Positions 1-7,708 are shown, counted from the stretch's first letter. The stretch: 28,835 bases of DNA from SZUA-442 sp035461905 (GCA_035461905.1 DATHUV010000139.1:1-28835), one strand, 5' to 3'. Program-made: numbers and translations. Notes: generated from the letters alone by a model not told the origin.

Positions 1-515
1 TCGTCGTCGCCACCGGCGACGACGACCTGACCCGGTGCGTTGAGGTTCGCGACGTACAACCTGCCGCCGGCCGCGACCCGAGCCGCGCACACATCGGCAG
101 CGCCCTCCTCGTCCGCACCGATGAGGGCAGCCATGCCGGAACCCGATGCCGATGCTGCTTCGGCCATTGCCAAGCCGCGTTCGGCGACGAGGTGCATCCC
201 CTCCCGGAACGACATCGCTCCCGAAGCCGCGAGGGCCGTGTACTCGCCGAGGGAGTGTCCGGCGCCCCCAGCGGGAGCCAGGTGCGTCTGGGATCTGAAC
301 GCCTCCCACAAGGCGAACGACGTCGCGTAGAGGGCAGGCTGGGCACGGTCCGTCGACGTCAGAAGCTCATCGGGCCCCTCGGAGATCACCGAGGCGAGAT
401 CCCAGCCGAGGACATCCCGGGCCTCGGCAAAGAGGTCGGCTCGCATCTCCAGCACGTCGGGGCACATGCCGACGGATTGGCTTCCCTGGCCGGGGAAGAG
501 CACTGCGTACTTCAT
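1..515 (-). CDS. fabD: Malonyl-CoA:ACP transacylase, FabD (partial, C-terminus off the left edge)
   Basis: FabD moves the malonyl group from CoA to acyl carrier protein, the entry step for chain extension in cytoplasmic type II fatty acid synthesis. About 171 N-terminal residues of the usual ~300 are present. The start MKYAVLFPGQGSQSVGM contains the family's FPGQGSQ loop, and GHSLGEY around residues 86-92 holds the nucleophile Ser88. The frame is open to base 1, so the gene continues outside the window. The ATG at 515 is chosen because the FPGQGSQ motif follows it directly, as in the family. No good Shine-Dalgarno is visible before it. It lies 58 nt downstream of the aminotransferase and may be co-transcribed with it. 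Whether fabH/acpP/fabF follow cannot be seen. A polyketide synthase acyltransferase is less likely given the short stand-alone N-terminus. Confidence 0.93.
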   Translation of the reverse strand, partial: MKYAVLFPGQGSQSVGMCPDVLEMRADLFAEARDVLGWDLASVISEGPDELLTSTDRAQPALYATSFALWEAFRSQTHLAPAGGAGHSLGEYTALAASGAMSFREGMHLVAERGLAMAEAASASGSGMAALIGADEEGAADVCAARVAAGGRLYVANLNAPGQVVVAGGDD

Positions 516-573
516 CAATCACGAACCGCTGGTCGGGGAACCGAGTTCTGACCCGTCGCCGGGGATCGACGTT

Positions 574-1770
574 TCACGCATCGTCCGTTGATTCGACGCC
601 GTGTTCTGAGAGGTACCGCCGAATGCTGCGGACGGCTTGGAGGATGCGGTGCTCGTTCTCGACGAGGGCGAAGCGGACATACTCGTCACCGGACGGCCCG
701 AAACCGATCCCGGGGCTCACCGCGACGTGTGCCCTGTCGAGCATGTCGAGGGCGAATTTCAGCGACCCCATCGACCGAAGGCGCTCGGGGATCCTCGCCC
801 AGACGAACATGGTCGCATGGGGTGCCTCGATGGGCCATCCGCTTCGTGCGAGGCCACCTACGAGGACATCGCGACGCTTTCGGTACTCGTCGACGACGAG
901 ATCGATGTACTCATCATGATCGTTGAGCGCAATGATCGATGCGATCTGGATCGGCTGGAACGTCCCGTAGTCGAGGTACGACTTCAATTGGCCCAGGGCT
1001 GCGACGATTTCCTGGTTCCCCACGACGAAACCGACGCGCCAACCAGCCATCGAGTGGGATTTCGACAGCGTGTACAGCTCGACGGCGACGTCCTTCGCCC
1101 CGTCCACGGAGAGCAGGGACGGCGGGCGATATCCATCGAAGGCGATGTCGGCGTATGCGAAGTCGTGGACCAGCATCACGCCATTGCGGTGCGCGAACGC
1201 GACGAGGCGTTCGAAGAACGCGGCGTCGACCGTCACTGTCGTCGGGTTGTGGGGGAACGAGGTGACGATGACCCTCGGCTTCGGCCACGATGTCCGGAAT
1301 GCAGCCGTCAGCCGCTCGAAGAAGTCAGCATCCGTCGAAAGGTGCACCCTGCGTACCTCTGCACCTGCGAGCACGGGCGCATACATGTGGATGGGATACG
1401 AGGGCTCAGGGACGAGAGCGACGTCTCCTGGCTGGACGAGGACCCACATCAGGTGTGAGAGACCCTCCTTGGCGCCGATCGTGTTGATGACCTCCGTGTC
1501 GGGATCGAGGTCCACGCCGTACGACCGCAGGTAGCGATCGGCGACCGCCTTGCGCAGATTGGGCAGTCCCCGTGATGCCGAATAGCGGTGGTTCTTGCCC
1601 TGGTACGCGGCCTCCACGAGCTTGTCCACGACCCCTGGCGGAGAGGGTATGTCCGGGTTGCCGAATCCGAGGTCGATGACATCGATTCCCGATCGTCTCG
1701 CTGCCGTCTTCAGGTTGTTGACCTCGGCGAACACGTAGGGAGGCAGGTTGTCGATTCGTCGGAACTGCAT
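574..1770 (-). CDS. alaC: Class I/II PLP aminotransferase, AlaC-like (glutamate-pyruvate transaminase type)
   Basis: A 398-aa fold-type I aminotransferase, cytoplasmic, probably interconverting pyruvate/glutamate and alanine/2-oxoglutarate. What is seen: the N-terminal LGFGNPD substrate loop (34-40), HRYSASRGLPNLRKAV (61-75), SFPHNPTT (171-178), and the PLP-lysine motif SKSHSMAGWRVGF with Lys237. The segment closely follows SKSYNMAGWRIGF of E. coli AlaC, and length fits (AlaC about 410 aa). LL-diaminopimelate aminotransferases and related actinobacterial enzymes share this fold, so substrate is inferred, not proven. The start is fixed by a TATCGT hexamer 6 nt before the ATG, which suggests a leaderless mRNA. 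The upstream DUF1232 gene ends 57 nt away, and fabD starts 58 nt downstream. Confidence 0.88.
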   Translation of the reverse strand: MQFRRIDNLPPYVFAEVNNLKTAARRSGIDVIDLGFGNPDIPSPPGVVDKLVEAAYQGKNHRYSASRGLPNLRKAVADRYLRSYGVDLDPDTEVINTIGAKEGLSHLMWVLVQPGDVALVPEPSYPIHMYAPVLAGAEVRRVHLSTDADFFERLTAAFRTSWPKPRVIVTSFPHNPTTVTVDAAFFERLVAFAHRNGVMLVHDFAYADIAFDGYRPPSLLSVDGAKDVAVELYTLSKSHSMAGWRVGFVVGNQEIVAALGQLKSYLDYGTFQPIQIASIIALNDHDEYIDLVVDEYRKRRDVLVGGLARSGWPIEAPHATMFVWARIPERLRSMGSLKFALDMLDRAHVAVSPGIGFGPSGDEYVRFALVENEHRILQAVRSIRRYLSEHGVESTDDA

Positions 1771-1776
1771 CGCGCC

Positions 1777-1782
1777 ACGATA
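1777..1782 (-). promoter_or_regulatory. Putative leaderless -10 element for the AlaC-like gene
   Basis: The minus strand reads TATCGT, 6 nt, then ATG. TANNNT placed 6-8 nt before a start codon is the actinobacterial signature of a promoter giving a leaderless transcript. No Shine-Dalgarno is seen. Confidence 0.55.
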
Positions 1783-1827
1783 GGGCGTGCCACATCCGAT
1801 CCGTCGAACCGGGAGCGATCGACGCTG

Positions 1828-2250
1828 CTACCGCGGGAGGAACTTCGCGAGGACGGACGGAACGATCTCGGCACCCCACGCAAACGCACTTCGTACGAGA
1901 TCGAGGGCATCCTCGGACCCGTCCCAGTGCTCGGCGACGATCGCCGCATCGGCACCTGACAGCATCCGATCGATGGCGACCGCCACGAGCACGACGTCGT
2001 CGAGGCGGCCGAGACCCGGAACGAAGTCCGGAATCAGGTCCACGGGCGAGATCACATACGCGAGTGCTGCCACGACGAGTGCGCGGCGACGAATCGGCAC
2101 TCGGGGATCCATGCTCAGGCGGGCAAGGAGCTTCACCAGGTTCGGGGCGATGGCGACCGACTCGACGGCGAGCTCCCTCACCCCGCGCGGCGGGGCTGCC
2201 GTTCTATCGTCGATCGCGTCGAATCCCGGCTCAGCGTTGCGACGATGCAT
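1828..2250 (-). CDS. DUF1232 (YkvA-like) small membrane protein
   Basis: A 140-aa protein whose middle holds the DUF1232 core: a basic run followed by ALVVAALAYVISPVDLIPDF. The ISPVDLIPD motif is the family's hallmark and sits in a short hydrophobic segment. Function in the family is unknown; these are small membrane-associated proteins. The start is ATG at 2250 (MHRRNAEPG) because AGGAGGG lies about 5 nt upstream. A longer frame exists upstream but it runs inside the ROK kinase gene without an RBS. The gene overlaps the 3' end of the ROK gene by 20 nt, so the two are probably translated from one message. Confidence 0.85.
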   Translation of the reverse strand: MHRRNAEPGFDAIDDRTAAPPRGVRELAVESVAIAPNLVKLLARLSMDPRVPIRRRALVVAALAYVISPVDLIPDFVPGLGRLDDVVLVAVAIDRMLSGADAAIVAEHWDGSEDALDLVRSAFAWGAEIVPSVLAKFLPR

Positions 2251-3166
2251 CGAACCCTCCTGCTGCCATGAGTGCTGCTCCGACTGCTCCCGCGACGGAT
2301 CCGAGCCGAGCGACCTCGACGCTCGGTGCCAATCGGTGGCTTCCACCGTGGAGTGAATCAGCGAGCACCCTCCGCGCGGGAGCCAGAACCGATTCGCCGA
2401 CAGAGCCGAGCCCTCCACCCACCACGATCACATCCGGATCGAAGATAGCGACGAGGTCGGCCAGTCCCTGCCCGAATGCTCGACCCACCTCCGTCACGAG
2501 TGCCCTTGCGGTCTCGTCCCCTGCGTCTGCTGCCTCGACGACGACCTGCCCGCTCACGACGCGATCGCCCACGGCCCGCGCGAGGGAGCTATTCGGGTTG
2601 CCGTCGATGACCTCGCGTGCCAGTCGCTCGAGTGCAGGCCCTGAAGCGATCGTCTCCCAACAGCCGCGCTTGCCACAGTCACACAACCGTCCGTCCCGCT
2701 CGACCTTGATGTGCCCCCACTCCCCCGCATAGGAGCCGCCGCGATAGACCTCGCCGCCGATGGCGATGGCACCACCGATCCCCGTTCCGAGGGTCACGAG
2801 GAGCACATTTCGGTATCCGGACGCCACACCGAGTGCGAGCTCTGCCACCATCGCTGCGTTCGCATCGTTGTCCACCACCACCGGGAGACCGAAGCGCCGG
2901 TCGAGTTCGTCACCGATGCGCAGGTTCGTCCCCCTGACGTGGGGACCCCACACGAGCGACCGGTCGGTGATCGACACGAGCCCTGCGACGCCGACACCGA
3001 TTGCGGTCTCGGTGCCGTCGGCGACAGCGCGGATCGCGTCAGCGATTGCCTCGATCGTGTCCGAGTCGCGATCGAGGATCTCGTGGTGCCGACGCGCAAC
3101 CTCTGTTTCCTCGAGACGAACCGCGAGGACCTTTGATCCGCCGATGTCGACGCCGATGACGCTCAT
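2231..3166 (-). CDS. ROK-family sugar kinase (glucokinase-like)
   Basis: A 311-aa cytoplasmic kinase that likely phosphorylates glucose or a related hexose. What is seen: the N-terminal phosphate loop GVDIGGSK (5-12), VVDNDANAA with the catalytic Asp101, LGTGIGGAI (126-134), and the ROK zinc site in which His152 is followed by Cys162, Cys164 and Cys169 (CDCGKRGC). There is no N-terminal helix-turn-helix, so this is a kinase and not a ROK repressor. The length matches glucokinases. Position after the SRPBCC/ArsA-like/small-ORF genes is the arrangement found around glucokinase in many Actinobacteria (established). ATG at 3166 is preceded by TACGGT at 6 nt, suggesting its own leaderless promoter. 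N-acetylglucosamine, mannose or fructose kinase activity cannot be excluded. Confidence 0.9.
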   Translation of the reverse strand: MSVIGVDIGGSKVLAVRLEETEVARRHHEILDRDSDTIEAIADAIRAVADGTETAIGVGVAGLVSITDRSLVWGPHVRGTNLRIGDELDRRFGLPVVVDNDANAAMVAELALGVASGYRNVLLVTLGTGIGGAIAIGGEVYRGGSYAGEWGHIKVERDGRLCDCGKRGCWETIASGPALERLAREVIDGNPNSSLARAVGDRVVSGQVVVEAADAGDETARALVTEVGRAFGQGLADLVAIFDPDVIVVGGGLGSVGESVLAPARRVLADSLHGGSHRLAPSVEVARLGSVAGAVGAALMAAGGFDASSQR

Positions 3167-3172
3167 CGAACC

Positions 3173-3178
3173 ACCGTA
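3173..3178 (-). promoter_or_regulatory. Putative leaderless -10 element for the ROK kinase gene
   Basis: The minus strand reads TACGGT, 6 nt, ATG. It lies in the 27-nt gap after the 60-aa ORF, so the kinase could be made both from the upstream operon and from this internal promoter. Confidence 0.5.
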
Positions 3179-3193
3179 TCGGTCACCATCGCG

Positions 3194-3376
3194 CTACTCG
3201 ACAGGCACGTGCTGGCTCGCGCCGCGCTCGTCGCCCTCAGCCTCGGGCCGAACCGTCCTGACGATGCCCGTCACGAGCGCTCCGACTCCGTTTGCGACCT
3301 CGAACGCGGCCTTTGCGAAGTGCACCGTCGCCTTCCGTGTGGCGTCGACGAGAGGTTCGATCGGTGTCTCTGGCAT
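3194..3376 (-). CDS. Small hypothetical protein (60 aa) translationally coupled to the ArsA-like ATPase
   Basis: A 60-aa protein of unknown function. Residues about 8-45 form a likely amphipathic helix rich in Ala, Val and Lys/Arg (TRKATVHFAKAAFEVANG), followed by an acidic and polar tail. There are no Cys residues and no signal peptide. Its ATG shares one base with the stop of the ArsA-like gene (TGATG), the same junction as between the SRPBCC gene and the ATPase, which supports it as a real coupled gene. In other Actinobacteria a short uncharacterised protein (DUF5304 type) often sits at this position between the ATPase and the glucokinase. I infer a positional equivalent only; sequence identity to that family cannot be claimed from inspection. 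Confidence 0.72.
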   Translation of the reverse strand: MPETPIEPLVDATRKATVHFAKAAFEVANGVGALVTGIVRTVRPEAEGDERGASQHVPVE

Positions 3377-4551
3377 CAGGCCTCCAGGGTGAAGACGACG
3401 CGCAGCTCGCCGTCGGCGAGCTTGGCGCGGCGGATGGTTCTGCGCTTGAGCGAGTCGGGAAGCACGATGCTTCGTCGGTACGAATCCACCGTGACGAACA
3501 GCTCGTCACCGTGACGCATCACATCGACGTGCTCCTTGTCGACGAGGGGAATGGACAGCACGAGGGCGACGTCGTCAGACTCGGCGAGCGATTCCACGCG
3601 GATAGGGTCGTGGTCCGACAGGCGCGCCGTGGGATCATCGTCCCCGTAGAGCTCCGTACCGACGAGGCGGAGGCGCTCCGGACCCACCATCTCATGATCG
3701 AAGAGCCGGAGCCGCCGGATGTCGGTGCCTGCGAATCCTTCCTCGACCGCCTCGAGGTGACCCTTCTGGATCTGACGCCACTCGGCGAAGTAGGGGTCAT
3801 GGACCTCATCCGGAAGGACTCGATTCACGATCGCGGCATCAACGGCGTAGCCGAACAGGCCGAGGTATGTGTAGGTCCTCCTCGCCTCGGCGATCACCAT
3901 CTTCTCGGGGTTCATCACGAGGCGGGCGGTCGTGATGTCGGGGTCCGACAGGAGCTCCCGGATCCCGTCGAGGCGCTCGTAGAACCGTTCGATCGATTGG
4001 AAGACCTTGTCGTCGGCCATCGGGATGCTCGAGACCCTCGACATCACCGGCCGAACGACCTTCGCGACACGGCGGCTCAGGGGGAACATCTTGTCCATGT
4101 ACCACGACATCACTTCAGGCAGGCTGAGAAGTCGGAGCGTCTCGGCCGTGGGAGCGCAGTCGACGACGATCACGTCGTAGGTGCCGGATCTGGCGTGATC
4201 GCGGACCGTGGCAAGCGCAAAGAGCTCATCCATACCGGGGAACACCGTCAGTTCCTCTGCCTCGATGCCGCTGAGTCCTGACCAATCGAACAGGTCGGTC
4301 AGGTGGTCCCGCACGTCACCCCATGCCTCTTCGAGACGCAGTTGGGTGTCGATCTGCTGGCCGTCGAGCCGGTCGACGATCCTGCTCGGGGAATCCCCGA
4401 GCTCCATGTCAAAGGCGTCCCCCAGTGAATGGGCGGGATCCGTCGACATCACGAGTGTTGTGTAGCCGAGATCGGCCGCTCGGAGGGCCGTTGCGGCCGA
4501 CACCGTCGTCTTCCCGACCCCGCCCTTGCCCGTGACGAGGATGATGCGCAT
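3376..4551 (-). CDS. ArsA/Get3-like ATPase with C-terminal Hsp20-like domain
   Basis: A 391-aa P-loop ATPase of the ArsA/TRC40 family. What is seen: the deviant Walker A GKGGVGKTT (8-16), STDPAHS switch I (36-42), VVDCAPTAETLRLL switch II around 129-142, and a C-terminal ~75-residue beta-rich stretch (about 315-391) resembling the ArsA Hsp20-like domain. The only Cys is Cys132. The arsenite-binding triad of ArsA and the Get3 CxxC are therefore missing, so an arsenite pump is unlikely. The role in Actinobacteria is not settled; Get3-like protein handling or a lipid-linked role with the adjacent SRPBCC protein is inference. Start and end both overlap neighbours by one base (TGATG), indicating tight translational coupling. 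Confidence 0.88.
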   Translation of the reverse strand: MRIILVTGKGGVGKTTVSAATALRAADLGYTTLVMSTDPAHSLGDAFDMELGDSPSRIVDRLDGQQIDTQLRLEEAWGDVRDHLTDLFDWSGLSGIEAEELTVFPGMDELFALATVRDHARSGTYDVIVVDCAPTAETLRLLSLPEVMSWYMDKMFPLSRRVAKVVRPVMSRVSSIPMADDKVFQSIERFYERLDGIRELLSDPDITTARLVMNPEKMVIAEARRTYTYLGLFGYAVDAAIVNRVLPDEVHDPYFAEWRQIQKGHLEAVEEGFAGTDIRRLRLFDHEMVGPERLRLVGTELYGDDDPTARLSDHDPIRVESLAESDDVALVLSIPLVDKEHVDVMRHGDELFVTVDSYRRSIVLPDSLKRRTIRRAKLADGELRVVFTLEA

Positions 4552-4994
4552 CAGGCGGTCGACTCTGCCTGTTTCTTCAAACCCCGAAGCGCCGTGCCGA
4601 CGATCTGTTTCTCGGCTTGCTTTCGGAGGAACCCTGGGACGGTGAACGCCGGATCGACCTTGAGGGCGTACACGACCTCGGTTCCACCACCGTCGAGCTC
4701 ATTGAACTCGTAGCGACCCTCGAGGGACCGGATGTCGTCGTTCGGGACCGCGCTCCACCCGAAGCCGTTGTCGTAGTCGTAGTCGTAGACGAGGGTGTAG
4801 GAGATCTCCTTGATCATGCCATCGACGACGAAATCCGCCCTGACCGGACGTCCGTGCTCGTCCTCCTCGGTGACCGCCACGGTCCGAACTCCTCCGGCCC
4901 AAACGGGGTACGAACCGAGGTCGAGCGCGACCTCGTAGACATGCTGGGGCTCAGCCGACACCTCGACCCTCTGAACCGTTCCCTCGACTGCCAT
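4551..4994 (-). CDS. SRPBCC (polyketide cyclase/START-like) ligand-binding protein
   Basis: A 147-aa soluble protein of the SRPBCC helix-grip fold. The N-terminus EGTVQRVEVSAEPQHVYEVA with the later LGSYPVWAGGV is the usual pattern of this family (strand, then the helix over the cavity). The C-terminal helix (PGFLRKQAEKQIVGTALRGL) closes the hydrophobic pocket. Members bind lipids or aromatic ligands; the ligand here is unknown. ATG at 4994 is preferred over the longer frame from 5048 because AAGGAG lies about 6 nt upstream and homology starts there. Its stop overlaps the ATPase start by one base, so it is the first gene of a coupled SRPBCC / ATPase / 60-aa operon. A possible -10 (TACCCT) lies in the upstream gap. 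Confidence 0.85.
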   Translation of the reverse strand: MAVEGTVQRVEVSAEPQHVYEVALDLGSYPVWAGGVRTVAVTEEDEHGRPVRADFVVDGMIKEISYTLVYDYDYDNGFGWSAVPNDDIRSLEGRYEFNELDGGGTEVVYALKVDPAFTVPGFLRKQAEKQIVGTALRGLKKQAESTA

Positions 4995-5093
4995 CGTGAC
5001 TCCTTGTGCCCTGATACCGAAAGGGTAGCGGTGGGTAGAGATGCACACCCGCGGATGGCAGCCACCGTCCTTGCGAGTACCGGAATGTCGCTG

Positions 5094-5852
5094 TCAGGCT
5101 TCGCTTCGGTGGTGGAGGGCTCGTCCCGTCGCCCTGAAGTACCCGAGGTTGATGCACGTCGTCGCGCCGTGCGTCATCGACGTCGCCCTCGGCTGATGGA
5201 CATCGCCGTAGTAATGCAGCCTCGGACGGTGACGATCGAGGTACTCACGAACCGGTACCGACCCTTTCCCGGTACCGCCGATCACGTCCTCGCACACCAT
5301 CGGCAGTGCCGCTGGCACATGCGTGCACAGGACATCGACGGGGCCGAGCGCGTCGAGACGGTCGTGCATCGTCGCATCGTCGATCTCTCCTGCGGACCCG
5401 ATTCGTTCGACGCCACGTCCGACGAACCCGAAGGCCTCACCCTCGAAGTCGACGACGTCGCCGTCTACCCACTTCGCAGAGGGGGGCAGATGCGCCCTGA
5501 GCAGGTCGGGATCATCGACGTTGCCGGGTATCACGTACGCGTCGAGACCGTCGATTGCGCTACGCATGCGCTCGTACTCGCGACGCATGGCATTCCCGAC
5601 AGCCAGCCTCACATCGAACCCGAGGGATGCCGTGCGCGTGGCCCACATGCGATTCGCAGCGGAATCGTCGACCGAACGGAGCCCGACGACGGATTCCACG
5701 ACGTCCCTTCCGACGACGTCAGCGAGGATCCCCTCGTTCGTCCGGTAGTCCACCAAGTTGATGAGATCACCCAGCACGAGCACGGTTTCACCAAGGGATG
5801 CGAGCCTTCCGAGGGCATCGAACGCTCCATGGACGTCAGAGACGATCAGCAC
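5094..5852 (-). CDS. Calcineurin-like metallophosphoesterase
   Basis: A 252-aa cytoplasmic phosphoesterase (PF00149 fold). Metal-binding motifs occur in order: SDVHG (Asp6, His8), LGDLINL (Asp29), PGNVDD in place of the common GNHD, CTHVP, and YGDVHQPR near the end. These match a two-metal phosphodiesterase/phosphatase site. The substrate is unknown. The GTG start at 5852 is used because the DVH motif begins at residue 6, as is usual. The gap to the small membrane-protein gene upstream is 21 nt, so the two are likely co-transcribed. A metallophosphoesterase near the SRPBCC/ATPase/glucokinase block is a recurring actinobacterial neighbourhood. The 98-nt gap to the SRPBCC gene leaves room for a separate promoter. 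Confidence 0.85.
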   Translation of the reverse strand: MLIVSDVHGAFDALGRLASLGETVLVLGDLINLVDYRTNEGILADVVGRDVVESVVGLRSVDDSAANRMWATRTASLGFDVRLAVGNAMRREYERMRSAIDGLDAYVIPGNVDDPDLLRAHLPPSAKWVDGDVVDFEGEAFGFVGRGVERIGSAGEIDDATMHDRLDALGPVDVLCTHVPAALPMVCEDVIGGTGKGSVPVREYLDRHRPRLHYYGDVHQPRATSMTHGATTCINLGYFRATGRALHHRSEA

Positions 5853-5873
5853 GGGCTGTCCGCAGACATCCCG

Positions 5874-6164
5874 CTACGCCGCCGTTCGCGGTCCGAGCCA
5901 TTCGGAGATGGCTGCGAGCGAGGCGGCACCGACAATAGCCGCACCGAACGATGCGACGTCTGGCCACCCGCCGTACGTCGTGGAGATCCCCGTCATGCCG
6001 AAGCCGATCAACGCGGATATCCCCCGTCTCGCCCAGGGGCCCAAGCGCGACTCGGGATCCACTGCCTGCCACCCCTCGACCATGTCCGCCACAGCGGTTG
6101 CGACGATCCATGCGCCGAGCCCGAGGAGCCCGACAACGAGCGTCACTGCATACACGGCGGTCAT
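5874..6164 (-). CDS. Small membrane protein (96 aa), unknown function
   Basis: A 96-aa protein with a first hydrophobic segment at about residues 4-26 (AVTLVVGLLGLGAWIVATAV), a polar linker with WARRG, and a second hydrophobic, glycine-rich half (about 48-88) that could form two more short membrane segments. I do not recognise the family; it resembles the DUF1206-type or small integral membrane proteins only in general character. The ATG at 6164 has an AGGGGAG Shine-Dalgarno about 7 nt upstream, supporting a real start. It precedes the metallophosphoesterase by 21 nt and follows queG by 57 nt on the same strand. Confidence 0.65.
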   Translation of the reverse strand: MTAVYAVTLVVGLLGLGAWIVATAVADMVEGWQAVDPESRLGPWARRGISALIGFGMTGISTTYGGWPDVASFGAAIVGAASLAAISEWLGPRTAA

Positions 6165-6221
6165 CGAGCGCTCCCCTGAAGGCGAAGCAATGAGCGTAGA
6201 CGGAGCACGCTTGTCATCGTG

Positions 6222-7319
6222 TCATCGTGGCATCGCGTTTCGAATCTCCTCGACGACCTCCCGATCGGTTTCACGGAGCCCAGCAGCGGTGAGGATGGCA
6301 GCAGCAGCGGGAGTTCCGATCCTGGCGACGGCCCACGCGGCGTGACTTCGCAGGAGGGGGTCAGGATGTCCGAGGTAGCCTGCCGCCACCGCGAGATCGT
6401 CGGCGTTGGCACCATTCGCCATGGCAACGATCGCATTCCTGCGGACGAATCGGGCGTTGCGGCCCGGGATGTACCAATGGGTGAATGCCTCGTCGATTTC
6501 GTCGTCGGTCATTCCGAGGATGTCCCGCGCGCGTGGCAGAGGGCCAGCACGATGCGATCCGAGGACCCCGTGCCCCGGAGGGCAGGCGACGAGGCATGCG
6601 TCGCAGCCGTACACCCGATCACCGGCGGCCGTCCTGAGCTCGATCGGGATGGGGCCCCTTGCCTGGAACACCGCGGCGAGACAGCGGCGGGCATCGAGGA
6701 CTCCCGGGGAGACGATCGCCCCCGTCGGGCAGGCAGGCATGCACGCGACGCAGGTTCCACAGGATCGCTCCATCGGTTCGGTCGGCTCGATGGGTGCGTC
6801 GGTCACGACGCTTCCGATGAGGAACCATGGACCGAGTCCCGGGCTGAGGACCATCGTGCTCTTTCCCCACCACGCAACACCAGACCTGACGGCAGCGGCA
6901 CGATCGACGAGCCGATCGTCGTCGTACACACACTCCGTACGGAACCCGTGCGCATCGAGTACCGCCGCTATCGCGTCGAGCACGGAGCGCACCGAGGAGT
7001 ACCGGTCACCGTCGGCGAACCGAGCCACCGGTCGACCGACGTCCGCCTCACCATCATCCTGTCCTCGGGTCGCAACACCGTCGCCTTCGGCGAGATAGGG
7101 AACGGCCGCGACAACGATCGCCTTTGCCCACGGGAAGGAGCGGGCAGGCTCGGTGGACACCGCCGGATCCGCATACACGAACCGCAGTGATCCTCGTTCA
7201 CCCGATGCCGCTCGTCGATCGATCTCGAGGCGGGCCTCCCCGAATGGAGCGAGGTCGGTGACCCCGATCCGGGCGCCCGACGATCCTGCGACGGATGCCA
7301 GTGTCTCGAGGAGGTCCAT
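6222..7319 (-). CDS. queG: Epoxyqueuosine reductase
   Basis: A 365-aa cobalamin- and [4Fe-4S]-dependent enzyme that reduces epoxyqueuosine to queuosine in tRNA. What is seen: a cobalamin-fold region with SGVAWWGKSTMVLSPGLGPWF (147-167), the first cluster CGTCVACMPACPTG (Cys187, 190, 193, 197), the second cluster from Cys213 (LDARRC) plus CDACLVACP (Cys239, 242, 246), and a C-terminal HEAT-like tail (about 290-365). The spacing matches QueG precisely. ATG at 7319 is chosen over an in-frame TTG at 7328; it has TACAGT 8 nt upstream and may be leaderless. No other queuosine genes are in the window, so queuine/queuosine supply cannot be judged. Confidence 0.93.
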   Translation of the reverse strand: MDLLETLASVAGSSGARIGVTDLAPFGEARLEIDRRAASGERGSLRFVYADPAVSTEPARSFPWAKAIVVAAVPYLAEGDGVATRGQDDGEADVGRPVARFADGDRYSSVRSVLDAIAAVLDAHGFRTECVYDDDRLVDRAAAVRSGVAWWGKSTMVLSPGLGPWFLIGSVVTDAPIEPTEPMERSCGTCVACMPACPTGAIVSPGVLDARRCLAAVFQARGPIPIELRTAAGDRVYGCDACLVACPPGHGVLGSHRAGPLPRARDILGMTDDEIDEAFTHWYIPGRNARFVRRNAIVAMANGANADDLAVAAGYLGHPDPLLRSHAAWAVARIGTPAAAAILTAAGLRETDREVVEEIRNAMPR

Positions 7320-7327
7320 CGAGACCA

Positions 7328-7333
7328 ACTGTA
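7328..7333 (-). promoter_or_regulatory. Putative leaderless -10 element for queG
   Basis: The minus strand reads TACAGT, 8 nt, ATG at 7319. It supports the ATG over the TTG at 7328, which would overlap the hexamer. Confidence 0.45.
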
Positions 7334-7400
7334 GGTGTGATGTGCATCACCCACACGGCGATCGTCGCGCCCGGGCGAGCGCTCCTTCTTGGAGTCGGCG

Positions 7401-7604
7401 TCAGCCCGATGCCTCCCTCGGTGCACGGTCGTCGATGACGAGGCGGAGTGGGGAGATGAGGCCCGCGCTCGCCATCGCGTCAATCGCCGCGTGCTCGTCG
7501 TCACCGAGCTCGATCACGCCCGTGTCCCCCAACAGAGCGGTGACGAGGCAATCCCGGCACGCCGTGGTGTGACGTGCCACACAGCTCCCGCAATCGATGA
7601 TCAT
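7401..7604 (-). CDS. Small Cys-rich protein with two CxxC pairs (67 aa)
   Basis: A 67-aa protein starting MIIDCGSC, with a second pair CRDC. The four cysteines Cys5, Cys8, Cys16 and Cys19 (plus His12 between them) are spaced like a zinc knuckle or small metal/iron-sulfur site. The rest is acidic and helical (GDDEHAAIDAMASAGLI) and ends in a short basic strand. The family is not recognised. The ATG at 7604 has GGGAGGA about 5 nt upstream, a strong Shine-Dalgarno, and a candidate -10 (TATGGT) further up, so I treat it as expressed. It sits 81 nt upstream of queG on the same strand and divergent from the LLM oxidoreductase. Confidence 0.75.
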   Translation of the reverse strand: MIIDCGSCVARHTTACRDCLVTALLGDTGVIELGDDEHAAIDAMASAGLISPLRLVIDDRAPREASG

Positions 7605-7636
7605 GCAATCCTCCCTGGCCGGACCGATGCAGCGAC

Positions 7637-7653
7637 CATACGGATCCGGTATG
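7637..7653. promoter_or_regulatory. Inverted repeat CATAC-N7-GTATG in a divergent intergenic region
   Basis: A 5-bp inverted repeat (CATAC/GTATG) with GGATCC within the 7-nt spacer lies between the divergent 67-aa gene and the LLM oxidoreductase. It overlaps a possible TATGGT -10 of the minus-strand gene. An operator is possible, but a 5-bp dyad can arise by chance. Confidence 0.25.
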
Positions 7654-7695
7654 ACACGTTCCGCGCTTGAGGACGTGCGATCACCGACGACGCGG

Positions 7696-7701
7696 TACTG
7701 T
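7696..7701 (+). promoter_or_regulatory. Putative leaderless -10 element for the LLM oxidoreductase
   Basis: TACTGT lies 7 nt before the ATG at 7709. There is no Shine-Dalgarno, consistent with a leaderless transcript and with the ATG start rather than the longer frame from 7667. Confidence 0.55.
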
Positions 7702-7708
7702 GGCGCGC

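Noticed and set aside
3376..4551. Arsenite-pump ATPase ArsA for arsenic resistance
   Set aside because: No arsenite-binding cysteine triad, only one ATPase half, and no ArsB, ArsR or ArsC nearby.
4617..6179. Long plus-strand open frame (520 aa)
   Set aside because: It lies antisense to the SRPBCC, metallophosphoesterase and small membrane-protein genes, which have clear family motifs. The translation is low-complexity Arg/Asp/Gly-rich, as expected from a GC-rich shadow frame.
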